Shown in pieces: positions 20,882 through 32,712 of a stretch of 64,000 bases of DNA. This DNA is from Avena insularis (lineage: Eukaryota > Streptophyta > Magnoliopsida > Poales > Poaceae). The DNA lies in contig CM042690.1 of assembly GCA_023614405.1 (NCBI GenBank), forward strand, positions 666,880,802 to 666,944,801, in the 5' to 3' direction. Position numbers and translations under genes: made by a program. How positions within the stretch are numbered: position 1 is the first letter of the stretch; each line of letters begins with the position of its first letter. Below the pieces are notes generated by a model. The model searched no databases and was not told the origin of the DNA. It was given only the letters and a program-made list of their open reading frames with translations.

Positions 20882-22717
20882 ATGGCTGTGATAATACAAC
20901 ACTTTTTAGCAATATAAATTGTGTCATTTGCCTATCATATCATGCTCCATCTAACTATTGCTATGCCTAATATGCATGATTACTTTTTTTATTAAATTCA
21001 ATATGAGCTTTGCACATTTAGTATTTTAGGAAGAAATTTATCCCTCTTCCTTGTCTTTGACATGTGTTTAGGTGTTGATGATGATTATGGATAAAACAAA
21101 GGTAAAAGGAACAAAGAGAGCATAGTATGGAGGAGCTGCAAGGACCAGACTTAGCCATTTGAGGTGTTGGAAAAAAGAATTTTTCCAACTCCTAAAATAA
21201 ATATCCAAGACCATAGGGTTGTACCCCTCAACGATACAAACTCAATGAGCCCAAAAACACCCAAACAGAGTTCATATGAAGAAATGGTGACCAAAATACT
21301 AAAAAGTACAGATGGTTTAACGAACAACTATACGACTAGAGCAATAAATTCAGCCGTATAGTTGCGCCCGTATAGTTGTAAAAAGGGCCAGAAACGACGG
21401 GATTTCGCCCTAGAGTCGCTACAGAACCTTTCCTAAGTCATGTGACGGTATTGGGGGAACCCTAGGGCACCCCCAAGGCCTATATAAAGGAGGGAGGACC
21501 CAAGGAAGCCACAATACACCATATACAAGATCTAGATCCCATCTACCGCCTCCACAGCGGTGCTCTGCCGCCGTGCCGCCTCCATAGCCTCTACAGATCC
21601 ACCAAGGTCTAGATCTCCATCAACACCATCAAGCCATCCAAGCAAGAAGAGGAGGAGAAGGAGGACACCATCATCACCACGCCAACGCCACCATCATTGC
21701 GCCGTCATCACCATCTCCATCGCTGCTACTCCTTCATCCTTCCCCATCACGATCTCCATAATGGGTTGTAACATGGCTTAAACCCCTTTTATTAATGTTA
21801 TGATGATTTGAGTAATTGAAGTGTGGTGTGTTCTTGTTAATTGATATGTTTGTGCTTTCTCTTTACATTGTTCTATTCATGATATTATTCTAGTGATTAG
21901 AGACATCCAATCCATTGTTGAGGAATTTACTAGGGATTCACGAAGTGTCACAAAACTTATCATTAGTATCTACTCATTCCATGGGCCTGACAAGTCCATG
22001 GCTAGAACTAATAGGCTATTTGCTATAAATGATTTGCGGAGGCAATACCAGCTTAGGACGCACTGCCCATTAAGATTTAATTTCCTCAAGATCACTCATT
22101 ATATAGATAGGTATAGTGTTGCGAATTTCTTGACCCCAAAGTGACATACGGGATATCTTGTGACTAGCACAATTGGTTAGGAGTACGGTTGTCCATAGAA
22201 CTTAATGCCTTTGCTCTGGTTTACCTCGATTGGTATTGTTACCTTAATACACTATTCTCTTACGAGATGACCCATGTCCGAAGAGGGTGTGGACATTTGA
22301 GTTGTCTAGTTGCCACTTACCAACGGTGGGAGACAACAGTATATGAGGGACCGCCACAATTATAGTTAACAGCTATTCCATAAGCACTTATCATGCACAC
22401 CAGTATACACAACATTACTTGAGGAATCATAGCATTAATATTTCATCTCATTGTATTCACCTCTTTTTAGTTTTACTTTTGTTCTAGTTTTTTTCTAGTC
22501 CTAGTAGTAGTTATTACAAAACATCTTAAATTCATTTATCCTAGAAACTTATAGTATAGGCTATTTCCAAACCACGGTTTGGGTGCGTACTTGGTCGTAT
22601 TGACAACGCGGCTGCGAGGGTCTTGTTCACCAAGCTCTCATCGGAACAAACTCTTTAAATATTTGCTGCTACAGGTACTGCAATAACCCTGTTTTGGTGC
22701 GGGAACCCATCCCATCA
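20882..22717 (+). repeat. LTR copy 1 of the tandem element (1836 bp)
   Basis: It starts TGATGGCTGTGATAATAC right after purine tract AGCTTGGGGAAGT and ends CCCATCCCATCA before the primer site. A TATA box TATATAAA lies at 21481-21488. The LTR also contains one AACTATACGAC...CCGTATAGTT inverted-repeat unit (about 21315-21385), related to the internal array at 24370-24740. Apparent ORFs inside have no family support. Confidence 0.85.
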
Positions 22718-22720
22718 AAT

Positions 22721-22738
22721 TGGCGCCATTGTCGGGGA
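22721..22738 (+). promoter_or_regulatory. Primer binding site (tRNA-Asp type)
   Basis: TGGCGCCATTGTCGGGGA, three bases after the LTR end. Two C-to-T-type differences separate it from the standard Athila site. Confidence 0.85.
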
Positions 22739-22870
22739 GCAAAGCGTTCGGTTATCTACTCGAACATAGTTTATTTCAATTTGTTGTTATTATCTTATTG
22801 CTTTCTTTTATAGTGAAAACAATAAAAAAATTACAAAACCAAAAATTTATAAAAACTGTTGCTACTAATC

Positions 22871-24007
22871 ATGTCTTCCGAGATAAATTTTGTTCAAGAG
22901 ATAATACTAGCATTGGAGGAGATAAAGGATTCAAGTTCATCAAGCCTGGTTGTTAGACATGAGCTGATAAAGAAATTGCTAGACCAATTGGAAAGGCATT
23001 CATTATGGTTGCGTGCTAATGATGGATCTTGTTGCACAATTTATATAACAGATGACCACCTTAATTTTCAATGTAAGTGTTCCAACAATCCTACTCTAGC
23101 AAATTATAATAGAGTTAAATCCTATGCTAGTTTGGAAGTACTAGAATACTTTCTTTTCAAAGGTGCATCTGAAATGGTATTTAGACTAGGAAGTATTGAT
23201 GTTGAAAGTGAAGCACTTGATGGATTTTTTAATTTAGTATACCTCATATTCCTCTTTTGCAAAAATAATTTAAGTGGAGAGGAAAAGGAGCACAAGGAAG
23301 AGGAGGAATAACGGATTGATCACCCGTTCACACCTTCAACTCCTACTTTTGATTCTATCATTGCTATTAAAATACTAGTCGATGAAAAGGAGGAACAAAA
23401 AGGTGACGTGGAGCACAAGGAAGAGGAGGAATAACGGATTGATCACCCGTTCACACCTTCAACTCCTACTTTTGATTCTATCATTGCTATTAAAATACTA
23501 GTCGATGAAAAGGAGGAACAAAAAGGTGACGTTGACAAACAGAGTCACACTACAACTTTTGTATGTGATGCCTCTCACTCTAGTAGTGATTTTTATGATG
23601 CTAAAACTGTTGATAATTGTTCTGCGGAGGCCCTGTGCCTAGACACTCATATGGAGAGCATTAATAATAATGAACTAGAGATAGAACCTTGCTATACTAA
23701 CATGCAGGGTCCTGAACTCCCTGCTATGAAGGAAGAATACTATGAAGTGTTCCCCTACATAGGTAACCAAGGTAAATATTTAAGAATTCTATATGAATCT
23801 CAAATCCTCTCATTGCAGCTATACACGGAGGCATGTTCACCAAGCTTGGTGCATCAACACTCGCTTGAAAGCAAGAACTTGTTCATCTACATGATGCCGA
23901 TGCACCGTAAGCAGGTACGACTCCAGCCGAACTCTACTTCAAGATGCTCCAAGCTGGTATGTACAACCTCACCTCGAGTCGATATCCCTTGGGATCTAGG
24001 TGTGTAA
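22871..24007 (+). pseudogene. Internal ORF of the tandem element (379 codons if its stops are ignored)
   Basis: It starts MSSEINFVQEIILALEEI at 22871. The frame is open except for TAA at 23309-23311 and its duplicate at 23432-23434, both inside a perfect 123-bp tandem duplication. It then continues in frame to 24007. The context EEE-stop-RIDHPF suggests an original Gln codon. The N-terminal 140 residues do not look like a standard capsid domain and no protease is visible. The C-terminal region has NLFIYMMPMHRKQVRLQ, related to the gag tail of the outer Athila element (PMHRKWVRLK). It may be a derived gag-like protein; function is unknown. Confidence 0.6.
23287..23532 (+). repeat. Perfect 123-bp in-frame tandem duplication
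   Basis: Copy 1 covers 23287-23409 and copy 2 covers 23410-23532. The unit is 41 codons, so the frame is kept. Both copies carry the same TAA stop, which implies the stop arose before the duplication. No differences are seen between copies, so the event is recent. Confidence 0.9.
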
Positions 24008-24051
24008 TGTATGGAGCATCCTAGCCTGGCTTTATGTCTTTAAAGAGAGCG

Positions 24052-24074
24052 CTTCCCGGGAGGCAACCTGGAAG
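24052..24074 (+). other. Post-ORF hairpin with AGGCAA loop
   Basis: CTTCCCGGG-AGGCAA-CCTGGAAG, 45 bp after the ORF stop. The loop AG-purine-pyrimidine-AA and the GGG/CC closing pairs match hairpin 1 of the Sabrina-like (AGATAA) and outer Athila (AGACAA) elements at the equivalent position, although the stem sequence differs. Confidence 0.5.
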
Positions 24075-24369
24075 TCATTAGGCGTCTTTCTTAGTTTTGT
24101 GTCTTGAGTCTAGTTGCATTCATGTTGCATTGACACTTTTATTCTTTGCATGTCTTGCTATTAGAGTAACATTGTTGAAGTTTTCAAAAGGTAGAATTTA
24201 TTGTTACTATGTGTTGCACAAACTCGGTTGTACTTAAATCCCGTTTTATACATGCTAAATGTTGGTCGAAAATTTAATCTGTCATTTTTCTGTCAAAACA
24301 TGGTGTTTCACTAAGTTTCAGGTTAAGAAAGAATTCTCGAAGAAACAGAAATTCTATGATGTATACAAA

Positions 24370-24740
24370 AGGTTTAACGACCAACTATACGGCGGAATAA
24401 AAATTCAGGCCGTATAGTTCCTGTCGTATAGATATTTTTGCCATCCATAATTTTTCTTTCATAAGTACTGACGGTTTAGCGACCAACCATATAGTAGGAA
24501 TAAAAATTCTGGCCGTATAGTTCCGATCGTATAGATATTGAGGCTTTCGTACAATTTCTTTTCCAGGTACAGAGGGTTTGACAACCAACTATATGGCGGG
24601 AACAAATTGTTCCGGCCGTATAGTTCTGGCCGTATAGCTGCGTCGCCAGGTGGAAACCCTAAAATTTTGACAGCAGGCCAACTATACGGCGGGAGCACAT
24701 TGTTCCGACCATATAGCTGCGCCCGTATAGTTGGGAAAAC
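24370..24740 (+). repeat. Four degenerate ~100-bp repeats with palindromic AACTATACGG/CCGTATAGTT
   Basis: Units begin near 24370, 24471, 24573 and 24674. Each carries an AACTATACGG-like word and, 20-30 bp on, its inverted partner CCGTATAGTT, often followed by a second CGTATAG. The same unit occurs once in each LTR (about 21315 and 27245). The inverted arms could be protein-binding sites or fold in RNA; which of these is not determined. Confidence 0.7.
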
Positions 24741-26812
24741 CCCTCAAACACCAACTGAAAGGTAACCATTGGTCAAAATTTCATTCTTTTTTCTTCCTTC
24801 TTCTTCTAAAAACCTCGAAACACCACCTGGGAGCTTCTCCCATGTTTTAGAGAAGCTGAGCGTATGTAAACAATAAAGTTCTATCTCATAAATCCCTTAA
24901 GTTGTAATTATCTTTAGTAGTTCATGTTTTCTTTTCATTTTCTTTTATTTGTTGGGTGAACGAACTTCGTTCGGACACCAAACCGTTGTCTTTTATTTTG
25001 TGTGTTATTTTGCGGGGACTTGAATCTTGTGTGATGACGTGTACGGTAGTGCCAACCGTGGAAACACTCGCATGAGCCACTTGGTTGCTTCAATTCAACG
25101 TTTCAACAATCAGTGTGGTAAAACCTTCCAACTCAAACCTCTTTTAAATAAGCACATAGGGGCTGCACACTCGTGTTCCATATTTTGTCTCATTTACACT
25201 TCATCACAATCTAGGAGAAGCGCACTTCTAGAATTAATTTGTTGACTTATGCGTGGTGCTTAGGTTGATGAACCAACTTAGTGGGACTTGTATTTTTATC
25301 ACTTGTGAGCTAAACCCGTGTCTTCAAAAACACAAAAATATTTTGTTGTCCTTCTAGTCTTGTTCCTACCAGGTTCTTAAGGAAGGCATACACCGGATCA
25401 TGAAGCATTCATTGAAGCAAAGGTTCTTTGTCCATCAAAGTAGAGGTTAAAATCACCTCAACGGTAAAGTGTGTCATCCTTGCTTTAACTTAAGCTTGGG
25501 GAGGTAACCACTTCTTATACTCTCTTTTGATAACTGCATTTTCTCTTTTGTTTTCATGATCTTCTCAAGTGGATATTTTGAAAGTTCTTAGCTTGGGGAG
25601 GTAATTTTGCATGTGTAGAGTCTTGTGAAAAGTTCTTTATCTTAAAAAGTATTCATGCTATTGTGTATCCCTCTGTTTTTGAATGCTTGCTTAGGTGAGT
25701 TTTTGTTCACATTTACATAAGGGATATACTTGCTCATGTTAGGCCCCAAAGGAGAAAAGCCATAGCTTTGATGCACCATGTTCAACTTTTATCTAGCTTG
25801 TGAAAAATATTGTGATCCTCTAAATATACATTACCATGTTCTCTACATTTTGAAAAGAAAACAAAATAAAATAATAAAGAAGTTCTTCGAAACTTCTAGT
25901 TGTCACTGTTCAGAATTGTCTTAAGTGAATGGTTATGGAGTAGCATGACCCCATAATGTTGGAAATGATGGTCTTAATAGATGCTTACTGAGTTAGTTGT
26001 CAAATAAGAATGATGTTTCAAAGTTTCGAGATTACATATGCCAAAATTTTATCTTGGAAATCAAAATGAGATATTGCTTTATGCGTGTCTTGCGCCACTG
26101 TCGCACAACATGGGATGCTAACAACGCCGCTGGCCTTTGAACAATCCAAAAAGAGGAAACTCTTGGAGTTTGGCTATGGGTTGCCCAACATATGTAGCAA
26201 AAATGCTATATTTGGGTATGCATTGGTATTCTCATGGGCCTGTGTTAAAAGAAGTCGGAATACTCCTCTGACTGTGATGGGAAATCATTATACCGAAAAT
26301 GGAAACCTTGGTAATGGCCACGAGTGTCCTTCCTAGCCTACACAATCTCGATTGAACATATACCACTCTTTTCGCATGGTCTCATTACTAAGAAATATAT
26401 TTTCTATGAGCTCAACAATCGAAGTTTACACTTGAGAGACTTTAATAGATGGTATGAGTGGGCATCATTGGAAAACTCTATTCCTATTTATGATTGACAA
26501 CTAACCATGTTCAGCTTTGCCTTATACAAATAAAAATACAAAAATACAATAAAGTGCGTATAGAAGGATCACAAGTTTACTTGCAAGCTAGATTTAACTT
26601 TGACATGGGGCATAGAAGTTTTTGACTAATCTCTAGTGGTTTGGAATAATATAACTAAGCTTACATTGCCTTGTAAGATTATGTGCTCTCTTGCTTTGAG
26701 CTTGCAGAAAAAAAGGATACAATGCATTGATTTTCAATGATAAGAAAGATTAGATCCATTAAGTTATCGATCCCTTTTGCTCGAGGACGAGCAAGATCTA
26801 GCTTGGGTAAGT
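24741..26812 (+). other. 3' noncoding domain and polypurine tract of the tandem element
   Basis: No supported gene. Purine-tract-like AGCTTGGGGAGGTAA words recur at about 25493 and 25590, typical of Athila 3' domains. 25589-26812 repeats 19653-20881. The domain ends CTCGAGGACGAGCAAGATCT then AGCTTGGGTAAGT, the functional polypurine tract, abutting the LTR at 26813. Confidence 0.7.
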
Positions 26813-28643
26813 TGATGGCTATGATAATACAACATTTTTAGCAATATAAATTGTGTCATTTGCCTATCATATCATGCTCCATCTAACTTTTGCTATGCCT
26901 AATATGCATGATTACTTGTTTTTATTAAATTCAATATGAGCTTTGCACATTTAGTAGTTTAGGTAGAATTTTATCCCTCTTCCTTGTCTTTGACATGTGT
27001 TTAGGTGTTGATGATGATTATGGATAAAACAAAGGAAAAAGGAACAAAGAGAGCATAGTATGGAGGAGCTGCAGGGACCAGACTTAGCCATTTGAGGTGT
27101 TGGAAAAGTGAATTTTTCCAACTCCGCAAAATAAAGATTCAAGACCACAGGGTTGTATCCCTCGATGATATGAACTCAACGAGCCCAAGAACAACCAAAA
27201 ACGGAGTTCGTATGAAGAAACAACAACCAGAATACTAAAAAGTACAAACGGTTTAACGAGCAACTATACAACCGGAGCAATAATTCCGGCCATATAGTTG
27301 CGCCCGTATAGTTGTAAAAAGGGTCGGAAATGACAGAATTTCGCCCCAGAAGCTCCAGAACCTTCCCTAAGTCATATGACGGTATTGGGGGAACCCTAGG
27401 GCACCCCCAAGGCCTATATAAAGGAGGGAGGACCCAAGGAAGCCACAATACACCATATACAAGATCTAGATCCCATCTACCGCCTCCACGGCGGCGCTCT
27501 GCCGCCGTACCGCCTGCATAGGCTCTACAGATCCACCAAGATCTAGATCTCCATCAACACCATCAAACCATCCAAGCAAGAAGAGGAGGACAAGGAGGAC
27601 ACCATCATCACCACGCCAACGCCACCATCACCATGCCGTCATCACCATCTCCATCGCCGCTACTCCTTCATCCTTCCCCATCATGATCTCCATAATGGAT
27701 TGTAACATGGCTTAAACCCCTTTTATTAATGTTAGGATGGTTTGAGTAATTGAAGTGTGGTGTGTTCTTGTTAATTAATATGTTTGTGCTTTCTCTTTAC
27801 ATTGTTCTATTCATGATATTATTCTAGTGAGACGTCCAATCCATTGTTGAGGAAGTTACTAGGGATTCACGAAGTGTCACAAAACTTATCATTAGTCTCT
27901 ACTCATTCCATGGGCCTGACAAGTCCATAGGTAGAACTAATAGGCTATTTGCTATAAGTGATTTGCGGAGGCAATAGCAGCTTAGGACGCACCGCCCATT
28001 AAGATTTAATTTCCTCAAGATCACTCATTATATAGATAGGTATAGTGTTGCGAATTTCTTGATCCCAAAGTGACATACGAGATATCTTGTGACTAGCACA
28101 CTTGGTTAGGAGTATGGTTGTCCATAGAACTTAATGACTTTGCTCTGGTTTACCTCGATTGGTCTTGTTAGCTTAATACACTATTCTCTTACGAGATGAC
28201 CCATGTCCGAAGAGGGTGTGGACAATTGAGTTGTCTAGTTGCCTCTTACCAATGGTGGGAGACAACGGTATATGAGGGACCGCCACAATTATAGTTAACA
28301 ACTATTCCATAAGCACTCATCATGCATACCGGTATACACAACATTACTTGAGGAATCATAGCAATATTTCATCTCATTGCATTCACCTCTTTTCAGTTTT
28401 ACTTTTGTTCTAGTTTTCTTCTAGTCCTAGTAGTAGTTATTACAAAATATCTTAAATTCATTTATCCTAGTAGCTTATAGAATAGGCTATTTCCAAACCA
28501 CGGTTTTGGTGCGTTCGTGGTCGCATTGACAACACGGCTGCGAGGGTCGTGTTCGCTGAGCTCCCATCAGGACAAACTCTTTAAATACTTGCTGCTACAG
28601 GTACTGCAATAACCCTGTTTTGGTGCAGGAACCCGGCCCATCA
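26813..28643 (+). repeat. LTR copy 2 of the tandem element (1831 bp)
   Basis: It starts TGATGGCTATGATAATAC and ends GCCCATCA. TATA box at about 27415-27422. It is nearly identical to 20882-22717, with scattered substitutions and small indels. Confidence 0.85.
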
Positions 28644-29310
28644 AGGGGCCACTGATCTTGTGCTGCTACTGCTCCTGTAAAGCAACTTATTTTGTCTTGT
28701 CTATGTTGAACTTGTCCACTGTTGCTGCTGAGCAGCCTAATTGTCGAACCTCGTTAAGTACCGTACTATATAACCTATATTAGCTGCTTTATCTACATCT
28801 GCTCTGTTTACTGAATTTATTTATGGTGCTGGTTAGGTTTTCTGCTCTAGATTTGCTACGAGATTGGGAAAAACAAGGGCCAAAAGGAACAATGAATGAA
28901 GAGATAAGCTGCTCCAGATTCACTACCTTTTTGGACAAAAAAACACAATTGTTAGCGAGAGAGAGGGAAAAAGGCGCTCTTAAAAAGGCCAGTCATAAAA
29001 ATAACAAAAAAGAAACCCACGTAACCACTAAACGCGCTCCACACCACGTCCCCCATAATCAGCGAGAGATGGATGGCTAGTCCGCCGTGTATCCCGGCCC
29101 CACCTGTCAGCATGTAACGGCCGAGGCGACGTAACGTTACGCTCAAGGCATGACCCGCCCCAACGCGGTCCCACCGATCAGTATGTAACGGTCAAGCCTT
29201 TGACCTGACAGCATCCCCCCATCCAAGCGCCTGTGAGGGTTTTAAAATAGAGGGAAGGGAAAAGTGAGGAAAAACTAAGCGACTGGGAAAAACTGAGTAC
29301 AACTAACGAA
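28644..29310 (+). other. Unclassified sequence between two retrotransposons
   Basis: No supported gene. Two imperfect direct repeats, CCCCACCTGTCAGCATGTAACGG-like at about 29098 and CCCACCGATCAGTATGTAACGG-like at about 29170, lie in a GC-rich stretch. The 19-mer GGGAAAAACTGAGTACAAC at 29285-29303 also occurs at 19141, so this may be the other side of the locus the tandem element split, or another copy of the same repeat. Confidence 0.35.
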
Positions 29311-29970
29311 CCGAGGACATGAAAATAGAAATCCCATAAAAGTAAGGTATGCCTTAGCAGCCTACCCGTGAACCAATGGACAAGTGGAAAAAGCCAATGG
29401 CCTACTCACAGCTGGCCTCAAGAAAAGATTACTAGCACCACTCAATAGGGCAAAAGGGGCATGGGTTGATGAGTTACCATCGGTTTTGTGGAGTTTATGC
29501 ACTACTCCAAATAATTCGACACAAAAAACACCCTTCTTTCTAGTCCATGGCGCAGAGGCCGTCCTTCTAGTTGAAGTATCACACGACTCTCCACGAGTAT
29601 CTACATATGATGAAGAAGCATCAAGAGAATCACTTGAAGACGATGTTGATGCACTCGACGATGCCCGTGACACTGCCCTACAAAGAGCAACTATATATCA
29701 GAAAAACTTGCGCAACTATCACAGTCGACGCCTGTGCCCTGGTCTTTCGCTGTAGGGGACCTAGTTCTTCCCCTCAAGCAAGATGGTCACAGAAAACTAG
29801 AATCTCTTTGGGAAGGGCCTTACATCATTACAGAAGTTATCCCTGGAGGAGTATATCGGCTACAAACAAGAACACATGAGTTAAATACTCTAACACATGG
29901 AACGTCGCACAACTACAACGTTTTTACGCTTAGAATTTATGTTTTCTCGCAATTTAAACATTACAACTAA
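29311..29970 (+). pseudogene. Integrase C-terminal fragment
   Basis: The frame reads AAYP-stop-TNGQVEKANGLL at 29350-29392, the highly conserved P-x-x-NGQVE region of Gypsy integrases. Then come GLKKRLLAPLNRAKGAW, ELPSVLWSLCTTPN and TPFFLVHGAEAVL. A frameshift near 29735 leads to GDLVLPLKQDGHRKLESLWE and GPYIITEVIPGGVYRLQT, the C-terminal integrase domain. A stop replaces the expected residue in the first motif. It is truncated at the N-terminus: the catalytic Asp residues are missing. Non-functional. Confidence 0.85.
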
Positions 29971-30883
29971 GGCATATGGCCAGGCTTATTAGCCAAAATA
30001 TAAAGACCAACGGCCAGGTGGAAATCTGTCAAACAATGTATCTTTGGCTTTGGAATATAAATAAAAGATAAGTTTTTCATACTCTGAATATTTGTGCTTT
30101 AGAGAAATGGATCTCTGTTTTTTCTATAGGCATTCTTTTGATAAAATTAACAAAATTATGCATCTATGTCCAGATATAGATATCCGAACATTGTCTCGGG
30201 GGCTACTCCCATCGGAAGCGTTGGTGTGCACCCGATAGAAATTGAATTATGCATATAGAGTTAAAGCATTTTTTCCAGACCTACGAGTTTTACGTTAATG
30301 TATCTCAGGAGGTTACTCCCATCGGAAGATTCTATAAAAACATTAAAAATAAAAAACTGATAAATATCAGAAATTTTAGCAGCCAAACATGACAGCCAAT
30401 AAAAATAAATACAAATCTCAGATCGCACCCAACACGATAAAACTCCGAATGCCGTGTCTAAGACATGAAGGTAAGACCCCGGGATTCGTCATGTGTGGCC
30501 TAGTAATCGCACAAGAATGCGCTGTGCCAGCAAAATTTCCGTATCAATGATATGATGAAAAATTCCGACGGACGCGTTGGGTACCCGATAAAATAGAACT
30601 GAGATTCAATATTCGATAAGAACACAACGGCTCGAACTGAGTTATGCCAGTAAAAATCCTGAATTCACGCTTGATGACTTGAATTTGATGAAGGTTTACA
30701 ACATTTTTGCCTAGGAGCAATTAACTGATTTCCAATTCGTCGGATGCACCAGGCCTATTGTACCAAATCCCTATAAAGGAAGAAAAAATAGAAGGAATTC
30801 ATGAAATTTCAGAACAAGAAAAACTGAGCATATCTTTGAGACTCAACTAGAATCTACGATTCAGGAAGAGTCTCGGGGGCTAC

Positions 30884-31236
30884 TGACATAGGTATGATTA
30901 TTCGGGTGCTTATGAGTTTTTACCCTGGTAACGTAAAGGCTCACATCCCATGATGATTCAAGATGATGGCCCAAGAAGCATCCAATAGAAGTTTTAGTTG
31001 TATTAGGAAAGAAAACATGAACCAACAATGTGTTGGTGTTATAATCATACATATGTAATCTGCCTGTATATAGCTTTGAGACCCGGCCTATTATATATAG
31101 GACGAGAGAAGTCTACTAGGAGGTACCAAAAACTCCCATACAATCTATAATAGATCTGTTCATCAAGTATTCATGCAACTTCGACTCCCTTGTTTGCCTG
31201 ATATCCTACGAAATCTCCAGCGTTCCCTTTTCCACA
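30884..31236 (+). repeat. 3' LTR of the Tat remnant
   Basis: It starts TGACATAGGTATGATTATTC directly after the polypurine tract (30871-30883). A TATA-like TATATATAG lies at about 31092. The exact end is uncertain; CA dinucleotides at 31233-31236 are the best guess. The PPT-like word TCTCGGGGGCTACT also occurs upstream at 30194 and, degenerate, at 30303. Confidence 0.6.
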
Positions 31237-32650
31237 AAACCCTAAGTCCATCACCATGGGCATTGCTGAGGTTTTCCCTTATCAGCGAGCATCCCCACCC
31301 TCCCATCTCCAAGCAGTAGCGCCGCCGGAGATGAGAAGGAGAGGAGCTCGCAGAAAAAAGACGATTCTCAAAACAGGGGAGAGGGTGCCTCTCGATTCGT
31401 GCGGGTTCTCATCCTTGCTGTTGTATTCAAAGATAATGGCCTACAATTTGCAAAAAAAACACCCTTGAACAAATAGTTGAAAAGCAATTAGGTCCTTAGG
31501 TGCCACCGCCACCAGACGCCGGTGAACTCAAAGCGTTGTCCACTGCACCGCCAGCAGAAGCCAACAAAGGAACAATAGAACCAGACGCCAAGATCCAGAG
31601 AACAACATCAAAAGCTCCCAATGCCATTCTCCTCGATGGAACTCGCCGCCGCAGGCCAACTCCTCCTAGTCGGGGATGAACCACTTGGGAAGGAGGAGCG
31701 GTGGAACTCGTGTGGTAGGAGCCAGATACCTCCACATAGGAGGAAGAAACAGGGCCGCCTTGCCATCCAAAGAGCACGACAGGGAGAAGCTTCGCCGTTG
31801 TGGAATCCTCTTGAGGGAGAAGCTGCAGCTTCAGACGCCAACACCGCAAGCACGCCAACACTCTGCGCCCTTTGCTTCCCTCGCCTCCACGGCTGACCAG
31901 AGCAAAACGCAGAGCCCCGCAAATCCACCGATGATGGCCGCCAGGACACATGCGCTTATTGAAGAGGGGGCGCTGTCATCTTCTTCCACCACGGAAACCA
32001 GAACAACAACAACGACCAGCTCCTTCTATGCCACAACAACACGCTGGAAAGGTACCCCCAAGGGCCTCCAGATCTTGGCATCAGCGCACTGCCCTTCTCT
32101 CCCTCCTCGCTGCCATGGCCGGCCAAAGAGAGAAGCATCAAGCATGTGACGCCGCAGAAAAGGGAGGGCACCCCAGACCTTATTGTGTAGATCCTCGAAC
32201 CCTGGTACGCCACCGCTGGCTCTAACCTCTAGAGCACCACCGCCGGAGCACCACGTCGAGCTGCTCAAGATCTAGTCCAAAAAATCTCGAGCCCTACTCC
32301 ATACCTCGAAAAACAGCCAAAAACAAGTACTCCTACCTAGATACACGGGCTTGAACCTCTCCTCCGTCTCCCTCGACCGGCATCGCCGACGAGTTTGGCC
32401 TTGGATCGACCCGACGCCCTCGGGAAATTTCTAGAGAACTGTAGCCGGTGAAGAGGGTGGAGAGGGAAAAGAGATAACAATTCATGCTCGGGTTCTAACT
32501 TCCAAGAAAACACTAACCACGACCGGGAAGGGAAAACAGCTCGACCGGATCGAGTTCTTACTTGTTACTCATGTCGAACAGGATAATGGTCGGCCACACC
32601 TCATTGGGGTATAAAATCGCTCCGAAAAGGGCGTAGGCTGGGTTACGGTA
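31237..32650 (-). other. GC-rich block, possibly a degenerate non-LTR element
   Basis: GC-rich with many short overlapping ORFs on both strands, none showing a family motif. Read on the minus strand it resembles leader regions of plant LINEs (GGTGGTGCTCTAGAGG, GGTGGCGGTGGC). It then has a T-rich tail, ACCTAATTGCTTTTC and GGGTGTTTTTTTTGC, near 31450-31500, like the 3' ends of such elements. No reverse transcriptase is present. A host gene remnant is equally possible. Confidence 0.3.
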
Positions 32651-32712
32651 AGCACCAAGCACATCGCGCTAGGGTTTTTCGATCCTATCCACGCGCACGC
32701 ATCTCAGGATCG

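Larger units (their letters stand above)
19653..28643 (+). mobile_element. Tandem Athila-like retrotransposon: 3' internal - LTR - internal - LTR
   Basis: 19653-20881 is homologous to 25589-26812, the 3' end of an internal domain ending in a polypurine tract. It is followed by LTR 20882-22717, primer site, a full internal region 22718-26812 and LTR 26813-28643. The first LTR is thus preceded by internal sequence, not target DNA, and the 5 bp before it (GAAGT) does not match that after the last LTR (AGGGG). This fits unequal recombination between copies, with the leftmost part lost. The ORF is broken and no pol is seen, so it is non-autonomous. PBS, purine tract and ORF tail place it in the Athila lineage; I cannot name the family. 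Confidence 0.8.
29311..31236 (+). mobile_element. 3' remnant of a Tat-type Ty3/Gypsy retrotransposon
   Basis: Only the C-terminal part of integrase, the 3' untranslated region, polypurine tract and 3' LTR remain. The left break lies inside integrase near 29311, next to the AAAACTGAGTAC sequence. There is no 5' LTR, gag or reverse transcriptase. The tract TCTCGGGGGCTAC and the integrase sequence are typical of grass Tat/RIRE2-like elements. Confidence 0.75.

Noticed and set aside
21560..21781. Ser/Pro/Arg-rich ORF in the LTR, also present in altered form at about 27480.
   Set aside because: It is LTR leader sequence downstream of the TATA box; composition bias explains the open frame.
20149..26336. 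An 83-84 codon ORF conserved between 20149-20403 and 26085-26336.
   Set aside because: Conservation follows from the duplication of the whole 3' internal domain. Surrounding noncoding bases are equally conserved, and there is no motif.
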